Shown piece by piece: positions 52,146-60,536 of a DNA stretch of 64,000 bases. This stretch comes from Micromonospora yangpuensis. Its GTDB lineage: Bacteria; Actinomycetota; Actinomycetes; Mycobacteriales; Micromonosporaceae. The notes below the pieces were generated by a model, which was given only the letters and a program-made list of their open reading frames with translations, searched no databases and was not told the origin of the DNA. Every line of letters begins with the position of its first letter. The stretch's first letter is position 1. The translations under genes were made by a program, and so were the position numbers. The stretch is from NCBI RefSeq assembly GCF_900091615.1, contig NZ_FMIA01000002.1:3100001-3164000 (forward strand), given 5' to 3'.

Positions 52146-53543
52146 ATGCCTGACCCCACCGGAATCGACGCCTACGCGGCCTACCTGCCGGCGTACGCGC
52201 TCACCGACAACCGACTCGACCCGACCGGGCCACCCCGGGCCGGCGGGCCGAGCCGCAGCGTCGCCGCGTACGACGAGGACAGCATCACCATGGCCGTCGA
52301 GGCGCTGCGGCACCTCGCGGCCGGCACCCCCGCCGGCCGGCAACTGCTGCTGGCCACCTGCAGCGCCCCGTACGAGGGGAAGACCTCGGCAGGGGTGGTG
52401 CACGAGGCCCTCGGGCTCGACCCCGGGGTCGGCGCGGTGGACCTGCGCGGCCACCGGGCCGGCGCGACCGCGCTGGACCTGGTGCTGCGGGCCGGCGCGC
52501 TGGCCGGGCTGGCCGAGGTGCGCACCACCCGCCCCGGCGCCCCCGACGAGCTGGCCCAGGGTGACGCCGCCGCGGCCTTCGTCGGCGGCGGTACCGCCGC
52601 CGCCGCGCTGCTGGCCCGGGCCGGGCACACCGTCGAGCTGCTGGACCGCTGGCGGCTGCCCGGTGACCGGCACGACCGGGTCTGGGACGAGCGGTTCACC
52701 GCCGACGTCCTGGTCGCCGCCGGCCTCGACGCGGCCCGCCGGGCCCTGGCCGAGGCCGGGCTGGACGGCGTCGACCAGGTGGTCGTGTCGTCGTCGAACG
52801 CCCGCGCCGCGGCCACCCTGCGCCGCGCGCTCGGCGGTTCGGGCGACGACGCCAGCATCGAGCGGGCCACCGGATTCACCGGCGCGGCCCACCCGGGTCT
52901 GCTGCTGGCCGCCGCCCTCGACCAGGCCCGACCCGGCCAGACGATCCTGCTGCTGTCGGCCACCGAGGGCGCCGACGCGTTCGTCCTCGCCGTCGGTGAC
53001 GCGGTCGCCGCGGCCCGCCGCGGGCCGTCGGTGCGCGCCCAACTCGCCGACCGGCGGCAGCTCGGCTACGGCCGGTACCTGCGCTGGCGGGGGCTGCTGG
53101 ACGTGCAGGGCCCGGCCCGGCCGGCCGCCCCGGCACCGGCGTCCCCGCCGATGCACCGCCGCGCCGGCTGGAAGTACCGGCTGGAGGGCAGCGCCTGCGG
53201 CGTCTGCGGCGCGGTCACCACCCCACCGGGCCGGATCTGCGCGGCCTGCGGCGCCACCGGATCCGACGGGTCCGGCACGGTGTCGCTGCGCGACCGGACC
53301 GCCCGGGTGGTCTCGGTGACCCGCGACCACCTGACCACCATGCCGGAGCCGGAGGTGGCGATCGTGGTCGCCGACGTCGACGGCGGCGGCCGGCTCAGCG
53401 CGTACGCCACCGACGTGGTGCCCGCCGAGGTGACGGTGGGCCAGCCGATGACGCCGACCTTCCGGCGGCTGTGGACCACCGACGCGATCCACAACTACTT
53501 CTGGAAGCTGCGTCCCACCGAGGAGAGCACCGATGGCCAGTAG
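52146..53543 (+). CDS. HMG-CoA-synthase-like/DUF35 OB-fold fusion protein
   Basis: 465 residues. Residues 1-320 have a thiolase-fold HMG-CoA-synthase-like shape (GIDAYAAYLPAYALTD, RQLLLATCSAPYEGKTSA, DLRGHRAGATALDLVL). The nucleophilic Cys expected in an ACxGAT-type motif is replaced: residues 102-108 read GHRAGAT. Residues about 335-465 are a DUF35 zinc-ribbon/OB domain with CGVC and CAAC knuckles. The next gene is a thiolase overlapping by 11 nt. In archaea thiolase, HMGCS and DUF35 form one channelling complex, and in steroid catabolism DUF35 proteins serve Ltp-type thiolases/aldolases. A scaffold or acyl-CoA carrier role is likely here; catalysis is doubtful. Confidence 0.85.
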   Translation: MPDPTGIDAYAAYLPAYALTDNRLDPTGPPRAGGPSRSVAAYDEDSITMAVEALRHLAAGTPAGRQLLLATCSAPYEGKTSAGVVHEALGLDPGVGAVDLRGHRAGATALDLVLRAGALAGLAEVRTTRPGAPDELAQGDAAAAFVGGGTAAAALLARAGHTVELLDRWRLPGDRHDRVWDERFTADVLVAAGLDAARRALAEAGLDGVDQVVVSSSNARAAATLRRALGGSGDDASIERATGFTGAAHPGLLLAAALDQARPGQTILLLSATEGADAFVLAVGDAVAAARRGPSVRAQLADRRQLGYGRYLRWRGLLDVQGPARPAAPAPASPPMHRRAGWKYRLEGSACGVCGAVTTPPGRICAACGATGSDGSGTVSLRDRTARVVSVTRDHLTTMPEPEVAIVVADVDGGGRLSAYATDVVPAEVTVGQPMTPTFRRLWTTDAIHNYFWKLRPTEESTDGQ

Positions 53544-54717
53544 GCGAATGGCGCACGACGTCGCGATCGTGGCGATGGGCTGCACCCCGTTCCGGGACCA
53601 CTGGCAGGCCTCGGCCGACGACCTGCTCGTCGACGCGGTACGGGAGTGCGTCGGGTCGTTGCCGGCGGTCAGCCTCGACGACGTCGACGCGTTCTGGGTG
53701 GGCACCCAGGGCTCGGGCATGTCCGGGCAGACCCTGGCACGTCCGCTGCGGCTGGTCGGCAAGCCGGTGACCCGGGTGGAGAACTACTGCGCCACCGGGT
53801 CGGAGGCGTTCCGCAACGCGGCGTTCGCGGTCGCCTCCGGGGCGTACGACATGGTGATGGCCACCGGGGTGGAGAAGCTGAAGGACTCCTCGTACTCCGG
53901 GTTGTCGGCGGTCTTCCCACCGGCCGACGGCACCGACGTCGACTGGACCGCCCCGGCCGGGTTCTCCCTGCTCGCCCCGGCCTACCAGCGGGCGTACGGG
54001 GTGGACGACCAGGGCATGCGCGCCGCGCTGACCCGGGTCGCGGTGAAGAACCACGCCAACGGCGCGTTGAACGGGCGGGCCCAGTTCCGCAAGGCGGTCA
54101 CCGCCGAGGCCGTCGAACGGTCTCCCCGCATCGCCGGGCAACTCGGCGTCCTGGACTGTTCCGGGGTATCCGACGGCGCGGCGGCGGCCATCCTGGTCCG
54201 GGCCGAGGACGCCTACCGCTACACCGACCGGCCGGTCTTCCTCAAGGGCATGGGCTTCGTCGCCGGCTCCGGGGCCGGGCTGGCCACCGACGGCTACGAC
54301 TTCACCACCTTCCCGGAGGTGGTCGCCGCCGCCGGGCAGGCCTACGAGCAGGCCGGCGTCACCGACCCGGCGACGCAGATCTCGCTGGCCGAGGTACACG
54401 ACTGTTTCACCCCGACGGAGGTGGTACTCATGGAGGATCTCGGTTTCTCCGCACGCGGCCGGGCCTGGCAGGACATCCTGGACGGCCGGTACGACCTGGA
54501 CGGCGCGCTGCCGGTCAACACCGACGGCGGCCTGAAGTCGTTCGGCCACCCGATCGGCGCGACCGGGCTGCGGATGATGTTCGAGTGCTTCACCCAGCTG
54601 CGCGGGGACGCCGGCGACCGGCAGGTGCCCGACGCGCGGCTGGCGCTGGCGCAGAACCTCGGCGGACAGCCGGGCTCCTGCGTGGCGTTCGTGGCGGTCC
54701 TGGGGAGCCAGCGGTGA
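53533..54717 (+). CDS. Thiolase-family protein (SCP2/Ltp type)
   Basis: 394 residues with nucleophile Cys86 (VENYCATGSEAFR), the late His in EVHDCFTPTE, and GHPIGATGLRMMFE near the C-terminus. These are the non-decarboxylating SCP2-thiolase/Ltp motifs. It should cleave a beta-ketoacyl-CoA, or act as a retro-aldolase as Ltp2 does with its DUF35 partner. ATG 53533 lies inside the previous gene (11-nt overlap), supporting a 1:1 complex with the DUF35 fusion protein. Confidence 0.92.
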   Translation: MASRRMAHDVAIVAMGCTPFRDHWQASADDLLVDAVRECVGSLPAVSLDDVDAFWVGTQGSGMSGQTLARPLRLVGKPVTRVENYCATGSEAFRNAAFAVASGAYDMVMATGVEKLKDSSYSGLSAVFPPADGTDVDWTAPAGFSLLAPAYQRAYGVDDQGMRAALTRVAVKNHANGALNGRAQFRKAVTAEAVERSPRIAGQLGVLDCSGVSDGAAAAILVRAEDAYRYTDRPVFLKGMGFVAGSGAGLATDGYDFTTFPEVVAAAGQAYEQAGVTDPATQISLAEVHDCFTPTEVVLMEDLGFSARGRAWQDILDGRYDLDGALPVNTDGGLKSFGHPIGATGLRMMFECFTQLRGDAGDRQVPDARLALAQNLGGQPGSCVAFVAVLGSQR

Positions 54718-55637
54718 GCGCCGCGGTACGCCTGGACGGCCGGGTCGCGCTGGTCACCGGCGCCGGCAACGGCATCGGCCGGGCGCACGCGCTGACCCTG
54801 GCGCGGCACGGCGCGGCGGTGGTGGTCAACGACCTCGGGGGAGCGGTCGACGGGTCGGGGTCCTCGCAGGGCGCGGCCGAGCGGGTCGTGGCCGAGATCC
54901 GGGCGGCCGGCGGCACCGCCGTGGCCTCGACCGACTCGGTGGCCACCGCCGAGGGCGGCGCGCGCCTGGTCGGGCGGGCCGTCGACGAGTTCGGCCGGAT
55001 CGACGCGGTGATCCACAACGCGGGCATCCTGCGGGACCGCACGCTTGCCAAGCTGAGCGACGAGGACGTCCGCGCGGTGCTCGACGTGCACCTGGCCGGC
55101 GCGTTCCACGTGCTGCGGCCGGCCTGGCCGCACCTGGTCGCCCAGGGCTACGGCCGGATCGTGCTGACCAGCTCCTCGTCCGGGCTGTTCGGCAACTTCG
55201 GGCAGGCCAACTACGGTGCGGCCAAGGCCGGCCTGATCGGCCTGATGAACGTGCTCGCCCTGGAGGGGGCCCGCCGGGGCATCCTGGTCAACGCGATCGC
55301 GCCCACGGCGGCGACCCGGATGACCGAGAACCTGCTCGGTGAGCTGACCGACCGCTTCGACCCGCAGCACGTCGCGGCGGTGGCTACCTACCTCGCCGCC
55401 GAGCAGTGCCAGCTCAACCGGCACATCCTCACCGTCGGCGGCGGGCGGGTCGGGCGGATCTTCCTGGGCGTCACCCCCGGCTGGTACGGCGGTGAACAGC
55501 CGGCCTCGCCCGACGACATCCACGCCGCGATCGACGACATCTGCCGACTGGACGACTTCGTCGTCCCCGACAGCGGCGCCGACGAGGTCACCCTGATCCA
55601 GCGGGTCCTCTCCGGCGGCTCCGGACCCGCCGCCTGA
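54714..55637 (+). CDS. SDR-family 3-hydroxyacyl-CoA dehydrogenase-like protein
   Basis: 307 residues with the classical SDR motifs: VALVTGAGNGIGRAHALTLA, NDLGG (acidic then Gly, HSD17B4/FOX2 type), IHNAGILRD, and the catalytic SSSSGLFGNFGQANYGAAK (Ser, Tyr, Lys). It resembles the dehydrogenase half of peroxisomal multifunctional enzyme type 2, with a C-terminal extension of about 60 residues instead of a hydratase. It oxidises the beta-hydroxyacyl-CoA formed by MaoC or ECH. GTG 54714 overlaps the thiolase stop. Confidence 0.92.
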   Translation: MSAAVRLDGRVALVTGAGNGIGRAHALTLARHGAAVVVNDLGGAVDGSGSSQGAAERVVAEIRAAGGTAVASTDSVATAEGGARLVGRAVDEFGRIDAVIHNAGILRDRTLAKLSDEDVRAVLDVHLAGAFHVLRPAWPHLVAQGYGRIVLTSSSSGLFGNFGQANYGAAKAGLIGLMNVLALEGARRGILVNAIAPTAATRMTENLLGELTDRFDPQHVAAVATYLAAEQCQLNRHILTVGGGRVGRIFLGVTPGWYGGEQPASPDDIHAAIDDICRLDDFVVPDSGADEVTLIQRVLSGGSGPAA

Positions 55638-55684
55638 GACGGCGGATCCCCGAGCCGCCGGATCTTCCGAGAAAGCGAGTCACC

Positions 55685-56179
55685 ATGCCGGTCAGCGAAG
55701 TACACCACGTGGCCATGACCGTCTCCGACGTCGACCGCGCCGCGGAGTTCTACGAGAAGGCGCTGGGCTACCGCCGGACCCTGCGTACCGACGTCGGCGG
55801 ACCCGGCATCGAGGTGTCGTTGGGGCTGCCCGCCGGCACCACCGGTCGGGTCCAGTACCTGCAGGGCCCGAGTCAGGTCGGCCAGCTCGAACTGATCGAG
55901 TGGAACGGCACCCCGCGGCGCACCGCCACCGGCGGGCACCTGGAGCTGGGCCCGTTCCTGCTCAGCTTCGCGGTGCCGGTGGAGGAGATGGACGAGCTGC
56001 ACCAGCGGCTGGTCGACCTGGGGGCCGAGTGCCTGACCACGCCGAACCGGGTGCTGCTGGAGAACTACGGCCACATCACCGCGTTCGCCGCCCGGGACCT
56101 CGACGGCAACCTGCTGGAGTTCGTCTCGTTGCCGTCCCGCGAGGAGATCCGCGCCCAGCGGCGCGAGGGCGGCCGCTGA
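55685..56179 (+). CDS. VOC-family protein, glyoxalase/epimerase-like
   Basis: 164 residues: a single VOC unit pair (SEVHHVAMTVSDVDRAAEFYEKALGY, LELIEWNG, HITAFAARDLDGNLLEFVS) with the His/Glu metal ligands of the glyoxalase/methylmalonyl-CoA epimerase group. It is 1 nt overlapped with the acyl-CoA synthetase stop-start that follows (TGATG). The function is not clear; an epimerase for a 2-methyl-branched CoA ester would fit the pathway. A GAAAGCGAG site lies upstream. Confidence 0.85.
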   Translation: MPVSEVHHVAMTVSDVDRAAEFYEKALGYRRTLRTDVGGPGIEVSLGLPAGTTGRVQYLQGPSQVGQLELIEWNGTPRRTATGGHLELGPFLLSFAVPVEEMDELHQRLVDLGAECLTTPNRVLLENYGHITAFAARDLDGNLLEFVSLPSREEIRAQRREGGR

Positions 56180-57705
56180 TGGCCGGCAGCAACTTCACCG
56201 AGCACCTGCGCCGGCAGGCCCTGCGCCGCGCCGACCACCAGGCCCTGGTCGACGGGGCGGACCGCTGGACCTACGCCGAACTGGACGCCGACGTCGACCG
56301 GTACGCCGCGGCGCTACGCGAGGCGGGCGTGGCCACCGGTGACCTGGTCGGCGTGCTGGGGCGCAACACCGGCCGGTACGTCCTGGAGCTGCTGGCGCTG
56401 AGCCGCCTCGGCGCGGTCTCGGTGCCGCTGAACTGGCGGCTGCACGCCGCCGAGCAGGCGTACGTCGTCGAGCAGGCGGGCATCACCGGGCTGCTCTACG
56501 ACGACGACTTCGCCGACGAGGCGGCCCATGTGGCCGGTGCCACCGGGCTGCGGCTGCTGGTCGCCAACGAGACCCGGGTGGTGGCCGACGCCCGGCGGCT
56601 GGCCGACCTGCTCGCCGCCCAACCGGCCGGGGTGCGGGTGCCCGACGTCGAGCGCGGACCCGCCGACCTGCACCGGCTGCTCTACACCTCGGGCACCACG
56701 GCCCGCCCCAAGGGCGTGATGCACACCTGCGGCAACCTCACCGCCAACCACCTCGCGCAGATCCTCGAACTGGAGCTGACCCCGGCCGACCGGATCCTGG
56801 TCTCCGCGCCGCTGTTCCACGTCAGCGGCCTGGAGGCGCCGGGGCTGGCGGTCTTCGTGGCGGGCGCGACGATGGTGCTCACCCCGACGTTCCAGCCGGC
56901 CGACATCGCCCGGATCGCCGACGCGGAACGGATCACCGGGATGGTGCTCGCCGCGCAGATCCTCTTCGGCCTGCTCGACCTGGCCGAGCCGCCGGAGTTG
57001 GCCACCCTGCGGTACCTGCTCTTCGCCGGGGTCGCGCCGAGCGTGCGGCAGCAGGTCAAGCGCCGGCTGCCGCACGTGCGCCTGGTCGACACCTTCGGCA
57101 TGACCGAGCTGTGCAACGGCGTCTGCTACCTCGACGCCGCCCACGAGGAGTCCAAGTTGGGCGCGCTCGGCGCGCCGTTTCCCGGGGTGCACATCCGGAT
57201 CGTCGACGAGGACTTCCAGCCGGTCGCCCCGGGCGTCGAGGGGGAGATCATCGTACGGGGGGAGAAGATCTCTCCCGGTTACTGGCGCGACGACGAGGCG
57301 AACCGGCGGACCCGGCGCGACGGCTGGTTCCGCACCGGCGACGTGGGGCGGATCGACGCCGACGGCTACCTGTGGTTCGTCGACCGGCGGACCGACCTGA
57401 TCAAGTCCGGTGGGGAGAACGTCGCCAGCGCCGAGGTCGAGCGGGTCCTGGCCCAGCACCCCGACGTGGCCGAGGTCGCCGTGATCGGGGTGCCGGACCC
57501 GCGCTGGGACGAGGTGCCGAAGGCGTTCGTCATCCTGCGCGAGGGCGCGACCACCACCGCCGAACAGCTGCGCGAGCACTGCCGGGCCGCGCTGGCCCGC
57601 TACAAGGTGCCCAGGTACGTGCAACTGGTGGCCACGCTGCCGCGCAACGACTCCGGCAAGGTGCTCAAGAAGGCCCTGCGCGAGGAGCCGGTGGTGCCCC
57701 GGTGA
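56179..57705 (+). CDS. Acyl-CoA synthetase (AMP-binding), 508 aa
   Basis: Full-length class I adenylate-forming enzyme: P-loop LLYTSGTTARPKGVMHT, A5 VDTFGMTELCNGV, A7 WFRTGDVGRIDADGYL, A8 hinge, and A10 NDSGKVLKKAL with the catalytic Lys. It activates a carboxylic acid to its CoA thioester. ATG shares a base with the VOC stop. Close sequence likeness to the next gene (LDAAH, ITGMVLAA, SGGENV/ISSAE) indicates a tandem duplication. Confidence 0.95.
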   Translation: MAGSNFTEHLRRQALRRADHQALVDGADRWTYAELDADVDRYAAALREAGVATGDLVGVLGRNTGRYVLELLALSRLGAVSVPLNWRLHAAEQAYVVEQAGITGLLYDDDFADEAAHVAGATGLRLLVANETRVVADARRLADLLAAQPAGVRVPDVERGPADLHRLLYTSGTTARPKGVMHTCGNLTANHLAQILELELTPADRILVSAPLFHVSGLEAPGLAVFVAGATMVLTPTFQPADIARIADAERITGMVLAAQILFGLLDLAEPPELATLRYLLFAGVAPSVRQQVKRRLPHVRLVDTFGMTELCNGVCYLDAAHEESKLGALGAPFPGVHIRIVDEDFQPVAPGVEGEIIVRGEKISPGYWRDDEANRRTRRDGWFRTGDVGRIDADGYLWFVDRRTDLIKSGGENVASAEVERVLAQHPDVAEVAVIGVPDPRWDEVPKAFVILREGATTTAEQLREHCRAALARYKVPRYVQLVATLPRNDSGKVLKKALREEPVVPR

Positions 57706-59303
57706 GCACCGCGAACATCGCCGCCATGCTGGCCGGTAACGCGCTCCGTTTCGGCGACGACGACGCGCTGGTCTTCGAGGACCGCCGGTGGACCCACCGG
57801 CAGCTCGACGTCGACGTCAACGCGCTGGCCGCCGGCCTGTCCGCCGAGGGGGTACGCCGGGACAGCCGGGTGGCGATCGTGGCGAACAACGTCCCGGAGT
57901 TCCTCCTCCTCTCCCTGGCGCTGGCGAAGCTCGGCGCGGTCTTCGTACCGCTGAACTACCGGTTGACCGCGGGGGAGCTGGCGCAGCTGATCGGCCATGC
58001 CCGGGTCGAGGCGGTCGCCACCGTTCCGGAGTACGCCGAGCTGACCGACGCCGCCCTGACCCGGGCCGGCGTGGCGGGGGTACGCCGGTTCGCGCTGGAG
58101 CCGATCGGAGAGCCGGCCGGTCGCCGGGGAGCAGGCGACGCGAGCTGGGTGGACCTGCGCTCGCTCGTCGCGGCCCACCGGGGCACCCGGGTCCCCGACG
58201 CCGAGCTGGACGACGGCGCGCTGCAACGGATCGTCTACACCTCCGGCACGACCAGCCTGCCCAAGGGGGTCCTGCTCACCCACGGCAACGTGAACATGAA
58301 CATGCACGCCCAGGTCGTCGAGCTGGGGTTGCGCCCGAGCGACCGGATCCTCAACGTCGCGCCGCTGTACCACGTCGGCGGCACCGACCTGCCCGGCTAC
58401 GGAATCTGGCACGTCGGGGGCTGCATGGTGCTGCAACGGCGGTTCGAGCCGGCGGCCGTCCGGCGGGTGATCGAGGCCGAGCGGATCACCGGGATGGTGC
58501 TGGCGGCGACGATGCTGGACATGGTCCGGCGGGCCACCGAGGTCGAGGCGGACCTCTCCTCGGTGCGGTGGGTCATCTACTCCCAGGTGACCTCGGCGTT
58601 GTTCGCCGTGGCGCGTGAGCTGTTCCCGCGGGCGCGACTGATCGAGGGCTACGGGCTCACCGAGACGTGCAGCGGGTTGACCTACCTGGACGCCGCGCAC
58701 CAGGAGTCCAAGCAGGGCTCGGTGGGCATCCCGGTGCCGTGGGTGCAGGTCCGGGTGGTCGACCCGGACGGCCGCGACGTGCCGGTGGGCCAGGACGGCG
58801 AGGTGGTCGCCCGGGGTCCGAAGGTGAGCCCGGGGTACCTGGACGACCCGGCGGCCACCGCGGCGGCGTTCCGCGACGGCTGGTTCCACACCGGCGACGT
58901 GGGCCGGCTGGACGCCGACGGTTACCTGTACATCCGCGACCGGCTCAAGGACATGATCCGCAGCGGAGGGGAGAACATCTCCAGCGCCGAGATCGAGAAC
59001 GTGCTGGCCGACCATCCGCTGGTGCTGGCCGCCGCGGTGGTGGGCGCGCCGGACCCGGTGTGGCAGGAGGTGCCGGTGGCGTTCGTGGTCGGCCGGCCGG
59101 GGCTGACGCCCGAGGACCTCATCGGGCACGCCCGGCGGCGGCTGGGTCGGTTCAAGGTCCCGAAGGAGGTCTACCTGGTACCGGAGTTCCCGACGAACCC
59201 GTCGGGCAAGGTGCTCAAGCGTTCCCTGCGTGAGCTGCGCGGCACGCTGCGGCCGGACTGGCGCTACGCCGGCAGTGCCGGCGACGCCGGCAGCGGGGGC
59301 TGA
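57702..59303 (+). CDS. Acyl-CoA synthetase (AMP-binding), 533 aa
   Basis: Paralogue of the preceding gene: P-loop IVYTSGTTSLPKGVLLTHG, A5 IEGYGLTETCSGL, A7 WFHTGDVGRLDADGYL, A10 NPSGKVLKRSL. GTG 57702 overlaps the previous stop by 4 nt. The two enzymes differ in the pocket region between motifs A4 and A5, so they may activate different intermediates, for example the starting acid and a later ring- or chain-derived acid. It is the last gene of the run 52146-59303. Confidence 0.95.
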   Translation: MSTANIAAMLAGNALRFGDDDALVFEDRRWTHRQLDVDVNALAAGLSAEGVRRDSRVAIVANNVPEFLLLSLALAKLGAVFVPLNYRLTAGELAQLIGHARVEAVATVPEYAELTDAALTRAGVAGVRRFALEPIGEPAGRRGAGDASWVDLRSLVAAHRGTRVPDAELDDGALQRIVYTSGTTSLPKGVLLTHGNVNMNMHAQVVELGLRPSDRILNVAPLYHVGGTDLPGYGIWHVGGCMVLQRRFEPAAVRRVIEAERITGMVLAATMLDMVRRATEVEADLSSVRWVIYSQVTSALFAVARELFPRARLIEGYGLTETCSGLTYLDAAHQESKQGSVGIPVPWVQVRVVDPDGRDVPVGQDGEVVARGPKVSPGYLDDPAATAAAFRDGWFHTGDVGRLDADGYLYIRDRLKDMIRSGGENISSAEIENVLADHPLVLAAAVVGAPDPVWQEVPVAFVVGRPGLTPEDLIGHARRRLGRFKVPKEVYLVPEFPTNPSGKVLKRSLRELRGTLRPDWRYAGSAGDAGSGG

Positions 59304-59307
59304 CCCC

Positions 59308-59390
59308 GCTACCGGCGGGCGGTGCCGGCGGGCGCTACCGGCGGGCGGTGCCGGCGGGCGGTGCCGGCGGGCGCTACCGGCGGGCGGTGC
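59308..59390. repeat. Short direct repeats GCTACCGGCGGGCG / GGTGCCGGCGGGCG
   Basis: About six 13-14-nt units alternate in the gap between two convergent genes and extend into the 3' end of the MBL gene. Each contains CCGGCGGGC. Too short and irregular for CRISPR; a slippage-prone array or a set of small hairpins. Confidence 0.75.
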
Positions 59391-60468
59391 CGGTGGCGTG
59401 GCGCAGCAGGGCCAGGGCGTGCACCAGGGCGAAGCGGCGGGTGCCCCGGCCCAGGTCGTCCCACGGCTTCTTCCAGGTCATCCGCTGGGCGAGCTGCCAG
59501 GCGGTGACGCCGCCGGCGGCGGGGTCCGCCCCGGCGGTGCCGGCGTGCAGGTCCGCCCCGGCCGTGCCGGCGTGAAGGTCCGCCCCGGCGGTGCCGGCGC
59601 GCCGGTCCGGCCCGGCCGCGTCGTGGGCCAGCTGCCGTACCGTGTCGATCTCGTCGCGGTGGAACGCGGCGAGCCGCTCGGCCCGGCCGGCGGGGTCGCG
59701 GTAGGGGTACTGGTGGGCCGGGCAGGCAATGGCGGCGCCGAGGTCGCCGATGCGCGCCAGCGAGTCGAACAGGTCCCGCGCCGGGTCGTCGTCGGCGCGG
59801 CTGACGATGGCGAGCTGGGTCGGCCCCTCGGCCATCATGGTGTCGCCGGTGAAGACCAGCCCCCGGTCGTCGAGGTAGACGGTGTGTCCGTAGGTGTGCC
59901 CGGGGGTGGGCACCGCGTGGATGGTCACGTCGCCGAAGCGCAGCGCGGTGGCGTCGGTCAGGGCCAGGTCCAGCGGCAGGTTCTCGTGGTGTTCGGCGAC
60001 CGCGACGGCGTCGGCGTACATCGCCTCGACGACCGCGCGGGGTGCGCCGGTCAGCTCCAGCGCGGCACGCAGCTGGTCGAGGAAGGGCCCCCGGGTACGG
60101 TGCATCGTGGCGAAGTCGTCGGCGGCACCCATCACGATCCGCGCCCCGGCCACCTCGCGCAGCCGGGCGGCCAGCCCGACGTGGTCGGGGTGGTTGTGGG
60201 TGAGCAGGACCGTCGTGATGGCCTCGACCCGGTGACCGAGGGCGGCCACCGACTCGCGCAGCGACGTCCAGCAGCTCGGGTGGTCGTAGCCGGCGTCCAC
60301 GAGGACCAGCCCGTCGGCGGTGTCGATCAGGAAGACGGTCACGTAGCGTAGCGCGCTGCCGTGCAGCGGAACGGGGACCGCCCAGACCCCGTCGACCAGC
60401 TCGGTGGTGGCCGGTACCTGGCGGGCGCGGTAGCTGGCGGCGTGTGCGTCGCTCACGGGTATGGACAT
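59374..60468 (-). CDS. MBL-fold metallohydrolase
   Basis: 364 residues. Metal motif LLTHNHPDHVGL (His91, His93, Asp95, His96) and later ligands in PTPGHTYGHTVYL, LVFTGDTM and ACPAHQYPY. It resembles acyl-CoA- or thioester-associated MBL hydrolases found in degradation clusters. A 27-nt tandem repeat (59524-59604) inserts three GTAGADLHA-like units in the C-terminal half. Divergent from the acyl-CoA synthetase at 60537, with operator site E between. It may hydrolyse a lactone or CoA thioester in the pathway. Confidence 0.9.
   Translation of the reverse strand: MSIPVSDAHAASYRARQVPATTELVDGVWAVPVPLHGSALRYVTVFLIDTADGLVLVDAGYDHPSCWTSLRESVAALGHRVEAITTVLLTHNHPDHVGLAARLREVAGARIVMGAADDFATMHRTRGPFLDQLRAALELTGAPRAVVEAMYADAVAVAEHHENLPLDLALTDATALRFGDVTIHAVPTPGHTYGHTVYLDDRGLVFTGDTMMAEGPTQLAIVSRADDDPARDLFDSLARIGDLGAAIACPAHQYPYRDPAGRAERLAAFHRDEIDTVRQLAHDAAGPDRRAGTAGADLHAGTAGADLHAGTAGADPAAGGVTAWQLAQRMTWKKPWDDLGRGTRRFALVHALALLRHATGTARR
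59524..59604 (-). repeat. In-frame 27-nt tandem repeat in the MBL gene, three copies
   Basis: Period 27 (59524, 59551, 59578), nine residues per unit (AGTAGADLH-like). It keeps the reading frame and lies in a likely surface loop between the MBL core and the C-terminal helix. Confidence 0.85.
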
Positions 60469-60500
60469 CGTCGGGCGGCTCCCTTACTGTGAGACATCAA

Positions 60501-60520
60501 CATACCGGATGGTCGGAATC
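60501..60520. promoter_or_regulatory. TetR-type operator, site E
   Basis: CATACCGGATGGTCGGAATC matches 14/20 of site B and keeps both CATACC and GGTCGG. It sits 16 bp before the acyl-CoA synthetase start, and 32 bp upstream of the divergent MBL gene. Confidence 0.5.
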
Positions 60521-60536
60521 AAACTCAAGGAGTCCG

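Noticed and set aside
59308..59390. Possible CRISPR array
   Set aside because: Units are 13-14 nt with no unique spacers and no cas genes nearby.
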